Part shown: piece after piece, positions 1 through 8,044 of the stretch | Layout: every line of letters begins with the position of its first letter | Position numbering within the stretch: the stretch's first letter is position 1 | Source: Marinobacter sp. | Lineage (GTDB): Bacteria > Pseudomonadota > Gammaproteobacteria > Pseudomonadales > Oleiphilaceae | Assembly: GCA_014359475.1 (NCBI GenBank) | Contig: JACIZI010000014.1 | Location: forward strand, 1-64,000 | Reading direction: 5' to 3' | DNA length: 64,000 bases | Translations under genes and position numbers: made by a program | Notes under the pieces: generated by a model | The model's input: only the letters and a program-made list of their open reading frames with translations | Told to the model about the DNA's origin: nothing | Database searches by the model: none

Positions 1-83
1 GTAAGCGCCAATAAACCAGCACCTACAGCCAGGTCTTAAAATTGCCCACACTGATTCTCTCGTTACCACCAGGAGGAATCAGC

Positions 84-395
84 ATGACACCCGTCGAACG
101 CAAACGTCTCTGGCAGCAACATATCACGGACTGGCAGGCATCCGGCTTGTCCGGCATGGCTTACTGCCAACAGCAGTCACTGACCTATTGCCGTTTTGTT
201 TATTGGCGCAAGAAGCTGGCCGAACCGAATCAGGTTCCGGACCGGCCTGTGCGGTCCGGGTTTGCCAAAGTGGCGGCGGTGCCAGGCCCGGAAACGTCAG
301 AAGGGTTAACGGTGTCATTGCCAGGCGGTGTTTCAATCACCGGCCTGCACGCCGGCAATGTGGAGTTGCTGGGCGCCGTGCTGAGGCAACTGTGA
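84..395 (+). CDS. tnpA: IS66 accessory protein TnpA
   Basis: This is the small first gene of the IS66 element. The 103-residue protein has the helix-turn-helix-like N-terminus of the family (WQQHITDWQASGLSGMAYC, then a YWRKKL segment). TnpA is required for IS66 transposition together with TnpB and TnpC, although its biochemical role is not settled. I chose the ATG at 84 because an AGGAGG ribosome-binding site lies at 71-76. A longer frame opens at 42 but has no ribosome-binding site. The stop codon overlaps the tnpB start as TGATG, which suggests coupled translation. Confidence 0.88.
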   Translation: MTPVERKRLWQQHITDWQASGLSGMAYCQQQSLTYCRFVYWRKKLAEPNQVPDRPVRSGFAKVAAVPGPETSEGLTVSLPGGVSITGLHAGNVELLGAVLRQL

Positions 396-763
396 TGCGC
401 CACCGGTATCTTCGTCCGTCCCGGGATCTGCCGGAGATTTACCTGTATCGACACCCCATCGACTTCCGCAAGCAGGCCAACGGCCTGGCACTGCTGGTGG
501 AGCAGGAGCTCGGGCACAGCCCCTTCTCTGGTGCGCTTTACGCCTTCACCAACCGGCAGCGCAACAAGATCAAATGTCTGATGTGGGAAGACAACGGCTT
601 CGTGCTCTACTACAAGGCGCTGGCCGAAGAAAAGTTCAAGTGGCCGGGCCCGGCGGATGAGCTGTTACCGCTGACTGGCGAGCAGATCAACTGGCTGCTG
701 GATGGGTACGATATTACCCTGCTGCGGGGCCATAAAAAACTGCATTATGAGAGCGTTGGATAG
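395..763 (+). CDS. tnpB: IS66 accessory protein TnpB
   Basis: The 122-residue second protein of the IS66 element. It has the conserved core of the IS66 Orf2 family: an IYLYRHPIDFRKQANGL segment, then FTNRQRNKIKCLMWEDNGF and a basic, tryptophan-rich C-terminal part. The ATG at 395 overlaps the tnpA stop by one base. The reading frame stays open upstream to 188, but that part only shadows tnpA. The length matches the usual 110-125 residues for the family, and the gene appears intact. Confidence 0.9.
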   Translation: MRHRYLRPSRDLPEIYLYRHPIDFRKQANGLALLVEQELGHSPFSGALYAFTNRQRNKIKCLMWEDNGFVLYYKALAEEKFKWPGPADELLPLTGEQINWLLDGYDITLLRGHKKLHYESVG

Positions 764-808
764 CATTCTTTGAGTGTGCCAGGGCGTTGTTTTTGCTATA
801 ATTTAGCT

Positions 809-2452
809 ATGAAAACAACGCCTGATAACGCCCATCCAATCCCCGATCTCAGCGGTCTTTCCACCGCTGAGATGAGGGCGGTTATCAGTGGTCTTCAGCA
901 ACAATTAGACTCGAAAGAGGAAGCGCTTCGGAACCACCAGGTTCAGTTGGAGCAACGTGACCGGGCCATTCGGAGCCGGGATACCCGCATTGAGATTCTC
1001 GAAGAATTGCTGCGTCACAAAAAGATCCAGCAGTTCGCGGCCAGCAGTGAAAAACGGCCCCATCAGATCATGCTGTTTGATGAAGCCGAGCTGGAAGTCG
1101 AGATAGATGAGCTGCGCGATCAACTGCCGGATGACGTGGAAGAGGAAGACGCGCCGCCACGCACCCGCAAACGCCGCCAACGCGGCTTCTCCGACAAGCT
1201 GCTGCGTGAGCGTATTGAGCTGACTCTCAGCGACGAAGAAAAAGCCGGGGCCACCAAGACCTTCTTCACCAAAGTAAAAGAAGAACTGGAGTTCATTCCC
1301 GCCCAACTGAAAGTGTTGGAGTACTGGCAGGAAAAGGCCGTGTTCGAGCAGAACGGTGAAGAACGACTCATCGCCGCTGCCCGGCCAACACACCCACTGG
1401 GTAAATGCACCGCCACGCCCTCACTGCTGGCGTATCTGATCACCTCCAAGTACGCCGACGGCCTGCCGCTGTACCGGCAGGAACAGATGCTCAAGCGTCT
1501 GGGGCACGAAATCAGTCGAACCAGCATGGCCGATTGGATCATCCGCCTGGATAATGTGTTCAAACCGCTGATGAACCTGATGCGGGAAACCCAGAACGGC
1601 AGCGATTACCTCCAGGCCGATGAATCCCGGATCCAGGTGCTCAAGGAAGACGGCAAAAGGGCGCAATCGGACAAATGGATGTGGGTGACCCGGGGCGGTC
1701 CGCCCGGTCAACCGTCAGTACTGTTCGAGTACGATCCGTCCCGTGGCGGCAAGGTGCCGGTGCGCCTGCTGGATGACTTTAGCGGCATCCTGCAAGCCGA
1801 TGGCTATTCCGGCTATGGCAAGGTGTGCCGTGACAACAACCTGACCCGGATTGGCTGCTGGGATCATGCGCGGCGCAAGTTCGTGGAGGCCTCCAAAGCC
1901 GCCGCTCCAACAAGCAAAAAAGGCCACCCCTTAAAAGCCGATGTGGCACTGAGCCACATCCGCAAACTGTATGCAGTGGAAAAGGCCGCCCGGGATCTGA
2001 GTGATGCGCAGCGCTACCGGGTGCGCCAGGAAAAGAGTCTGCCCCTGCTGGCGACCTTCAAAGCCTGGTTGGAGAAAAACGCAAGCAAGGTGCTGAAAGG
2101 CTCGCTCACCCGCAAGGCCATGGACTACACCCTGAACCAATGGGAGTACCTGATGGGCTACTGCGAACGTGGGGACCTGAAGATCAGTAATGCCGGGGCT
2201 GAAAACGCCATCCGGCCGTTCGCCTTGGGCCGAAAGGCCTGGCTGTTTGCCGACACCCCTCAAGGCGCAAACGCCAGCGCCACCTGCTACTCCCTGGTCG
2301 AAACGGCCAAGGCTAACGACCTGGAACCGTCCGCTTATATCCACCATGTGCTGGAGCGGATTGCCGAAGCCGATACGGTGGAGAAACTCGAAGCGTTATT
2401 GCCCTGGAACGTGGAACTGGCTGCTTCAAAAAAAGTGTCTCAATACGGTTAG
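809..2452 (+). CDS. tnpC: IS66 transposase TnpC
   Basis: A DDE transposase of 547 residues that catalyses movement of the element. The N-terminal part contains a leucine-rich coiled coil (about residues 20-90, heptads around RDRAIRSRDTRIEILEELL) followed by the FAASSEK motif, as in IS66 transposases. The catalytic domain contains the expected acidic residues in YLQADES, ILQADGYSGYG and AGAENAIRPF, the last two in the usual family positions. No stop or frameshift is seen, so the element may still be active. I chose ATG 809; the frame opens earlier at a TTG (770) that lies upstream of a TATAAT-like sequence. The protein ends 29 bases before the right terminal repeat. Confidence 0.93.
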   Translation: MKTTPDNAHPIPDLSGLSTAEMRAVISGLQQQLDSKEEALRNHQVQLEQRDRAIRSRDTRIEILEELLRHKKIQQFAASSEKRPHQIMLFDEAELEVEIDELRDQLPDDVEEEDAPPRTRKRRQRGFSDKLLRERIELTLSDEEKAGATKTFFTKVKEELEFIPAQLKVLEYWQEKAVFEQNGEERLIAAARPTHPLGKCTATPSLLAYLITSKYADGLPLYRQEQMLKRLGHEISRTSMADWIIRLDNVFKPLMNLMRETQNGSDYLQADESRIQVLKEDGKRAQSDKWMWVTRGGPPGQPSVLFEYDPSRGGKVPVRLLDDFSGILQADGYSGYGKVCRDNNLTRIGCWDHARRKFVEASKAAAPTSKKGHPLKADVALSHIRKLYAVEKAARDLSDAQRYRVRQEKSLPLLATFKAWLEKNASKVLKGSLTRKAMDYTLNQWEYLMGYCERGDLKISNAGAENAIRPFALGRKAWLFADTPQGANASATCYSLVETAKANDLEPSAYIHHVLERIAEADTVEKLEALLPWNVELAASKKVSQYG

Positions 2453-2481
2453 GGCAAGTGGGTCGATTTAGCGGCGCTTAC

Positions 2482-2622
2482 GATCTGTCTGCAACCTTGA
2501 TTGGTGTTGTCAGCTTTGTATTAGTGGTACTAGCCGCATGCGGCATCACGTACTATCACGCGGACCGACTGCAACTCTGGGCTGAGAAAACATTCAACAA
2601 AGGCTCAAACCAAAGCTCCTAA
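2482..2622 (+). pseudogene. 3' fragment of a small membrane-protein gene cut by IS66
   Basis: Immediately beyond the right IS66 end, an open frame runs for 46 codons to a TAA at 2620-2622. It encodes one strong transmembrane segment (LIGVVSFVLVVLAACGITYY) followed by a polar tail ending GSNQSS. It has no start codon of its own, and the 5' part presumably lies left of the insertion sequence, outside the window. I infer that IS66 jumped into this gene. The family cannot be identified from the fragment. It converges on the last gene of the BREX-associated operon with only 16 bases between stops. Confidence 0.55.
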
Positions 2623-2638
2623 AGGGGGCTTGAACTCA

Positions 2639-3379
2639 TCAGGCCTTCTCCAGCCATGCATCGTAGTTAGCTGAATGTCCAAAAATCAGTCCTAAAATAA
2701 CAAAGCCAATGATCAAAAATGGCACCTCTCCCCATGCGAACCACGATGCGACCATTACAGCAAACCAGACAGCATATTGTTTCAATTCACTAGCTTCGGT
2801 TTTCTTCACCAGCTGAGCCTTCAGGACTTCGGCTCGTTCGTTAACGCCCTTCAAGTCATCGGCCTGATACTTGCCTCGGGAATTGCGCTTCCCAAGCATT
2901 ACCGCGCGACCACGAAAATTATGGATGGTGAAATGGTGCGTGCCGCTGCCCGTTCCCGATTCAGACCCAGTGGTTTTGTAATACTCCACATCGACAATTC
3001 CATTCGCACCGATCTGCTCTGCACTGTCGACAAGATCCTTCTTTGCTTGCTCCGGTGAGTGCCTGGAAGACCCATGCACAACCCAATCACTGCGTTCCAT
3101 AATCTCCCACCCACGCACGTCGCTGGATTTGGAGGTCATAAACTCGTCAGGGGTCACGTAGGTAAACACCTCAGAGGGATCTACCAACGCACAGTTTCTT
3201 GCCTTATAGCCTTTCGGAGTGGCCTGTTGGTCGAAATCGACGATGGCTTCTTCACAGATATTTGGAATGTGTTCTTTGTTCTTGAACTCGTCCTGGTGAA
3301 AAAAGTAGTCCTTGCCATCATCACCTTTGATGAAACCGTACCGTTTCTCTGGCAGGTATGTTTTTACTATTCCTTTCAT
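2639..3379 (-). CDS. Cold-shock-domain / YbjQ-like / two-TM protein
   Basis: A 246-residue protein with an unusual composite layout. Residues 1-60 are a cold-shock (CSD) domain with the RNP1-like KRYGFIKGDDG and the following DYFFHQDEF. Residues about 95-170 resemble the YbjQ/heavy-metal-binding fold, seen in AEQIGANGIVDVEYYKTT and the later FRGRAVMLGK. Residues about 198-238 form two adjacent hydrophobic segments, so the protein is probably membrane-anchored by its C-terminus, with the nucleic-acid-binding domain in the cytoplasm. It is the last gene of the leftward operon that starts near 27.6 kb, 75 bases after the previous gene. A role in defence is only suggested by location. I do not know this exact architecture from a characterised protein. 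Confidence 0.7.
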   Translation of the reverse strand: MKGIVKTYLPEKRYGFIKGDDGKDYFFHQDEFKNKEHIPNICEEAIVDFDQQATPKGYKARNCALVDPSEVFTYVTPDEFMTSKSSDVRGWEIMERSDWVVHGSSRHSPEQAKKDLVDSAEQIGANGIVDVEYYKTTGSESGTGSGTHHFTIHNFRGRAVMLGKRNSRGKYQADDLKGVNERAEVLKAQLVKKTEASELKQYAVWFAVMVASWFAWGEVPFLIIGFVILGLIFGHSANYDAWLEKA

Positions 3380-3454
3380 TCCGGATCTTCCCTAGCTTCC
3401 AATTACCCGTTGCCCATCTGTTGCTCAAATGCCTGTCGAATAAGCCTCAAACAC

Positions 3455-3790
3455 TCATTCATCACATAACGCGGAAAATTTGCCCTCTGGCAGCCACTCG
3501 ATCGCCAAACGGTTGCCTTGAATCTGTACGACCCCTTGGCCAGCATTAGGCTTGCTATGCTCCGCTCGATACACCAGCAAGGTGTCCAGCAACTCCATCA
3601 AATCCATTTTGAAGCCGGAATCCTTTAATGCATCGTGATCCGCATCCTCAAGCTGCCAACGAGCGTGATCGAGTCGGTTATCATCAGAGTCACTCTGGAA
3701 AAATACTCTCCCTTCCGCAGTACTCTCTGTCAGATACTGTTTCGCCAGTTGGTCTAGCCGGATTTGATCAAAGTTGGCATCGTAGCTCAT
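3455..3790 (-). CDS. Small hypothetical protein in BREX tail
   Basis: A 111-residue acidic protein that I do not recognise. It has no membrane segment, signal peptide or obvious catalytic motif. It seems to have an N-terminal helical part and a short C-terminal beta-rich part (GVVQIQGNRLAIEWLPEGKF). Its ATG overlaps the stop of the upstream PD-(D/E)XK gene as ATGA (3787-3790), so the two are probably translated together. It could be a partner, regulator or immunity protein for that nuclease. This is inference from overlap only. Confidence 0.72.
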   Translation of the reverse strand: MSYDANFDQIRLDQLAKQYLTESTAEGRVFFQSDSDDNRLDHARWQLEDADHDALKDSGFKMDLMELLDTLLVYRAEHSKPNAGQGVVQIQGNRLAIEWLPEGKFSALCDE

Positions 3791-5139
3791 ATCGCGTTTC
3801 CTTTTGATACGGTCGTACTATCAGCACAACCCAAGGTTGTTAGTAGTTGGCCCAGAATTCTTTGCTGTGGGCTGTTGGAAAAGTCGGCCAGGTGAATAAT
3901 GCCCTTATACTCAAGGGGCTCAGCATATGTCACAACCAGCGGAAATATATTCTTTGCCAGTAGTGCCTTTGACTCTAAAAGCTTCAAATCTGGTATCGAC
4001 TCGTAAATAGAAGGATCAGCCTGCTCTGTCAGCAGGCAGCCCACATGGAGCATTTTAGATCCGTAAAACAGCATAAGAACCACCTTTTTGGCCCATGTGC
4101 CGGTCTCCAGTCGATAAAAAGCGCCCCTGTTACGCGTCCCATTACCCGGTCGGAAAAAATTGAACCTGCGCGCGTACAGGAGGCTGGAAGCATCATCCTT
4201 GAAGGTGTTATGGACGAAAGGGTTCAGCAACTCGGCATTTTCCACTCCGATCCTGGTCATATCACCATTACTGACAAACGGTTCGAACAGCTCCTCCAGA
4301 TTGGTTGTCATCGCCTGTTCAAGCCAGCTTGCGTGGATGGCCGGTAACTCGCTGGCCAGTTGGATTGCCTGCTCATGGTGTCGCTTGCCGTCGGCAATGC
4401 CCTCTTCGAGAACATCTTTTAGCGTTTTCACTTTGCTCACATACTCCTTTGTTGCCCGCTCCACCACTGCCTGGTAATCCCGCAACGCCCAAGCGATATG
4501 AGATTGTCGATCAACTGCGTTGGCACATGACTCAAGCCACGTATGAATACTGTCTTGTCCGATACTCTTTCGATAACTGAGATTTTGATAGTGAGCGACT
4601 GGCAGACCGCTGGTGTTGAGCAAACGCGATGTCCGGTGGCAAACGGTCAACCCACCCAAACCGAACGCTGAGGGGGCCTGTCGATTTTTAGTCAGGTAGA
4701 TAAACAGGGTGTCGTCTGCCTGTGCTGAATCCGTGGCTCCAACAGCCTCAAGGTAGCGTGCCACCTGTCTGCGCTGATCCTGCGCATTAAGCTTATTTTC
4801 GATGACGATCTGGCGTTTGCCATCGGTTATCCAGAGATCAATCTGATCCTCTTGGCCATCCGGGCAATGTTCTTTCAGCACGGTTACAGATGTCAGATCC
4901 AACCAATCCTGTCGTCCAACAACTTCCAGGAAAAGTTTGAGAAAACGCGTTCCCTGGTAATGCTTCCCCTTGGGATTCAGCAGTGAATAGATAAACCGGG
5001 TGTGAAGCCGAACTTCGTCATTTACCGCCAGAACCGAGCTGAGCAGATTGAAATCGTTCAATCCTCGTTGTTTTTGTTGGACTTGTTCGTCCTCGAATGC
5101 GTCCAGTGCAGCGAAGAGCTCTTCCCATGCCGAATCCAT
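3787..5139 (-). CDS. PD-(D/E)XK nuclease family protein (PDDEXK_4-like)
   Basis: A 450-residue protein whose N-terminal third matches the PDDEXK_4 type of nuclease fold. After an opening helix (NDEVRLHTRFIYSLLNP) comes EDQIDLWITDGKRQIVIENK, giving the D-...-E-x-K catalytic signature at about residues 97-112, followed by AQDQRRQVARYL, typical of the family. The C-terminal 250 residues have no motif I can name. Members occur often near phage-defence loci but the substrate is usually unknown; DNA cleavage is likely. It is part of the tail after brxL, 78 bases downstream of the 251-residue unknown gene, and is coupled by ATGA to a small unknown gene. It may supply an extra nuclease to the BREX island. 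Confidence 0.8.
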   Translation of the reverse strand: MDSAWEELFAALDAFEDEQVQQKQRGLNDFNLLSSVLAVNDEVRLHTRFIYSLLNPKGKHYQGTRFLKLFLEVVGRQDWLDLTSVTVLKEHCPDGQEDQIDLWITDGKRQIVIENKLNAQDQRRQVARYLEAVGATDSAQADDTLFIYLTKNRQAPSAFGLGGLTVCHRTSRLLNTSGLPVAHYQNLSYRKSIGQDSIHTWLESCANAVDRQSHIAWALRDYQAVVERATKEYVSKVKTLKDVLEEGIADGKRHHEQAIQLASELPAIHASWLEQAMTTNLEELFEPFVSNGDMTRIGVENAELLNPFVHNTFKDDASSLLYARRFNFFRPGNGTRNRGAFYRLETGTWAKKVVLMLFYGSKMLHVGCLLTEQADPSIYESIPDLKLLESKALLAKNIFPLVVTYAEPLEYKGIIHLADFSNSPQQRILGQLLTTLGCADSTTVSKGNAI

Positions 5140-5217
5140 CTTATTTGCCTTGTTCCGTTTCCACCTGATCTTGAGCCGCGCAGCTTTAACAAAGGTGGAG
5201 TGTAGCGAACTGCTAAC

Positions 5218-5973
5218 TCAAACAGACGAATCAAGAGCTTCCAGAAGCGCTGCCCGAGTCCCCTTCAAATCTGGAAGGACATCCTTCTCCGCAAGTAAAG
5301 TTTTGACATCCGATTGAAACCGCCCCAGAAGGGCCGATAGGCCAAATGATTCGGATTCATCATCGATCTGTTCCAGAAAACCTTCAGCCAGAGCGTTAGC
5401 CACCCCTGAAAGGTCGCTGGCAGGATCAATGATGTCTTCAAAGTGTTCTGCCAATACAGCGGAGAGCTCCGATTCTGAGAGCTCAGAAAAGACAACCCCG
5501 TCAGTGACCAGGTGAAATCCCAGTTCATCAGCTCGGTGGGGACCAATTATGCTTATGTCAGGTCCCTGAGCCGCCTCCTGGATCCGCTGGTAGGCAGCAA
5601 GATTAATGTCGTCAATACAGATAGCCCCAACTCCCAGCTCACCATCCTGATCTATTTCACCAAGCTCATCCCGGCTGCAGGCGGTCAGGCAAACCAGAGT
5701 GCGGTCGTCTAACTTGTCCAGCACACCAGTAATTTTACTTCGGATGACGGACTCCATATTGTCCATGAACGGACCTTCTTGCTGACACCAACAAAATTCA
5801 TCCCAAACATGGCGAGCAAAAACATCTTCAAAGACATCGTATGGAGCCACGCTGCGCAGCTCAGCAATAACGGTTTTGACCAGCTTATCCATCTCGGATT
5901 CGCCAGCGGAGGCTGCCGCTGCTTTTAGTCGTTCAAGACCGCCAAAATTCACTTCAACCACATTCTTTGTCAC
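5218..5973 (-). CDS. Hypothetical protein following brxL
   Basis: A 251-residue soluble acidic protein that I do not recognise. The N-terminal half is predicted helical (residues 20-90); the middle contains short hydrophobic strands (RTLVCLTACS, GVGAICIDDI, PDISIIGP); the C-terminal half is again helical and rich in Glu and Leu. No nuclease, ATPase or zinc motif is visible. It begins 25 bases after the brxL stop and so is almost certainly in the same transcript. Its base composition, judged by eye, is a little lower in GC than brxL, like the rest of the tail, which suggests that the tail was added separately. Confidence 0.7.
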   Translation of the reverse strand: MTKNVVEVNFGGLERLKAAAASAGESEMDKLVKTVIAELRSVAPYDVFEDVFARHVWDEFCWCQQEGPFMDNMESVIRSKITGVLDKLDDRTLVCLTACSRDELGEIDQDGELGVGAICIDDINLAAYQRIQEAAQGPDISIIGPHRADELGFHLVTDGVVFSELSESELSAVLAEHFEDIIDPASDLSGVANALAEGFLEQIDDESESFGLSALLGRFQSDVKTLLAEKDVLPDLKGTRAALLEALDSSV

Positions 5974-5998
5974 AGAAATCCCTCCCTGAAAATCACCC

Positions 5999-8044
5999 CT
6001 ACTCCACCATCGCCTTAATCAACGCATCCCGGGCATCAGAGTAAAACTGAATATCAATCTTGGTTGCCATCTCGTCCGACAAATCAAACAGCTGCCTACG
6101 GCAGGCAACGGGCATCAGCAAGGCCGTTGCGCCCTTCTCTACCGCGATCTCGGCAACGGTCACCGGGTTATGCACAGGCTCTACAGAACCGCCCAGGTTG
6201 ATCTCACCCACAATAATCAGGCCGCCTCGAACGCTTTTCTTGAGCAAAGCGGTGCTGAGGGCAATCAATGAGGCCATACCGAGCTTGGCGCCGGATTTGG
6301 AAGCGTCGAAGGCTCGCAGCTGCACGGTGAATTCGTGTTGGCGAGGATCTTTGTCGCCGACCAGTTGGGCCGATCGGGCGTACAGGTTCTGCTCTGCGTA
6401 GCCAATGCTTTCCTTGAAGGCCGGTGGCACGGGTTTATTCAGCACCTTCACACCGGAACCCGGGCCTTCGTTCACCTCGATACGGTAAAGGCCGGGGTGT
6501 TCTTCTCCGGTGCCCGGGGAGATAGACCAGACCTGGCCAGGTTCCAGCGGGTCGTCACCGATACTGTTTTCACTGTGCAGCTCCGGAGTGGAAACGAATT
6601 TTTCCACTCCATCTTCACCCATCACATAACTGAAATGGGTATTCCGGAACTCTGCCGCGCCAATACGTTTCTGCTGCTCTTTTACTCGGCGCCGGGCTTC
6701 CATGGCGATGCGTACCGCCCATTCAATGTCTTCGTCCGGAATCTGGGCCTCTCCCGGGTACAGCAGCTTCAGCAAGCCACTGATGGTCTTGTTCACCGCA
6801 TTGGTGTCCCTCCCGGACAAAGCACCACCGAAGAACACGCGATTTTGAATCACACTGAGCCGGCTCTGGTTGCGAAGCTGGCTCCAGCACTCGGAAAGGA
6901 AGTCACTCACCAGACCAAAATGATTGGTCAGCAGCTCCTTGCTGACTTTGGGCACATCCCAACCTGGCAAGAAAGCATGGATACGGTCCATGAAGGCGGT
7001 ATCGTCCTTCATCTCCGGTGGCATAGGGCCAAACAAGTGGCCAATGCGCTGCTGGTGCTCCACATCCACATCGAAGTTGCCCACCAGCACAATACTGCCG
7101 TCCGCACGGATGTTCTCCTTGCCACGACTGAACTCCCCGGACTCCATATAGCCCTTCATGATGTTCACGCCGTCTTTCTGGTCGAAAGAGATACCGGAGA
7201 CTTCATCGAAGCAGACAACATCGTACTGACAGACCAAACCACGCTGACCGTTCGAGTTATTCACAAACATCTTGGCGACGGTCGCCTTGCCACCTGAAAT
7301 CAGATGGGCGTAGGGAGACACCTGCTGGAACAGGTGACTCTTGCCGGTTCCTCGGGGACCAAGCTCCACCAGGTTATAGTTGCGCTCAACGAACGGCACC
7401 ATGCGCAGCAGCATGGCATCGACCTGCCGCTCAGACAGGCCTTCAATCTCGATACCGGTAGAACGCAGCAGGAAGGCTTTCCATTCATCCGTGGTAAAGG
7501 CTTTCCGAGCCTCGGCCAGGCTATCCAGCACATCCCGCTTGGAGAGCTGAATCTCCCGCAAAGACTCCACTCCAAATGGCCGGCCTTTGTTTTCCTGGGC
7601 AATGGCTGCATCGTAGTTCAGGGTGATCTCGGCGTAGAAGCCACCGGTAAGCATTCGCTCATGCTCATTCACCAACTCTGATGAGATACGAACATCCGTC
7701 AGGCGAAGGCTGGGCAGTGTTGCGATGTAACTATCGGTCTTTGCATCCAGGCGAGCGGTAATCAGATCAATGATTTTGACCTCACCGTTCTCCCTGGCCC
7801 GGGCCTTGAACAACTCCTCTTCACCCGCCTTTACCGTGCGGGATTTGAGCTGCCGCTGAACAATCTCCAGCCCTTCATCAATTTCTTCCTGGTCGGTGCT
7901 TGCGCAGTAGCGCCCCAGCAGAAACTCCACCACGTAGGTAGGCACCGGAAACTGGCGGCTGAAAGTTCGCACCAGATCTTTACGTACCAGGTAACCATCC
8001 AGTGCGGCTACCGCTTTGTTATCAATCTCATCCAATACCATCAC
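5999..8044 (-). CDS. brxL: BREX Lon protease-like protein BrxL
   Basis: The sixth core BREX protein, 681 residues. An N-terminal domain leads into an AAA+ module with Walker A GPRGTGKSH (about residue 238) and Walker B region YDVVCFDEVSG (about 282), then a C-terminal Lon-protease-like domain (about 575-680) with GMASLIALSTALLKK and GEINLGGSVEPV. In the family BrxL forms DNA-binding ring assemblies and is needed for phage restriction; it is diagnostic of type I BREX. Whether the Lon Ser-Lys dyad is intact cannot be decided by eye: the lysine usually found after the GG turn is not obvious. Its start overlaps the pglZ stop as ATGA (8041-8044). Confidence 0.94.
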   Translation of the reverse strand: MMVLDEIDNKAVAALDGYLVRKDLVRTFSRQFPVPTYVVEFLLGRYCASTDQEEIDEGLEIVQRQLKSRTVKAGEEELFKARARENGEVKIIDLITARLDAKTDSYIATLPSLRLTDVRISSELVNEHERMLTGGFYAEITLNYDAAIAQENKGRPFGVESLREIQLSKRDVLDSLAEARKAFTTDEWKAFLLRSTGIEIEGLSERQVDAMLLRMVPFVERNYNLVELGPRGTGKSHLFQQVSPYAHLISGGKATVAKMFVNNSNGQRGLVCQYDVVCFDEVSGISFDQKDGVNIMKGYMESGEFSRGKENIRADGSIVLVGNFDVDVEHQQRIGHLFGPMPPEMKDDTAFMDRIHAFLPGWDVPKVSKELLTNHFGLVSDFLSECWSQLRNQSRLSVIQNRVFFGGALSGRDTNAVNKTISGLLKLLYPGEAQIPDEDIEWAVRIAMEARRRVKEQQKRIGAAEFRNTHFSYVMGEDGVEKFVSTPELHSENSIGDDPLEPGQVWSISPGTGEEHPGLYRIEVNEGPGSGVKVLNKPVPPAFKESIGYAEQNLYARSAQLVGDKDPRQHEFTVQLRAFDASKSGAKLGMASLIALSTALLKKSVRGGLIIVGEINLGGSVEPVHNPVTVAEIAVEKGATALLMPVACRRQLFDLSDEMATKIDIQFYSDARDALIKAMVE

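Larger units (their letters stand above)
1..2481 (+). mobile_element. IS66-family insertion sequence, complete
   Basis: The window begins exactly at the left end of an IS66 element. The left end reads GTAAGCGCC followed by AATAAACC, and the reverse complement of 2459-2481 begins with the same GTAAGCGCC and continues with a similar sequence, so the two termini form imperfect inverted repeats of about 20 bp. Between them are the three genes of the family, tnpA, tnpB and tnpC, all intact. IS66 elements normally make 8-bp target duplications. The right flank would be 2482-2489 (GATCTGTC), but the left flank lies outside the window, so the duplication cannot be checked. Confidence 0.93.
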
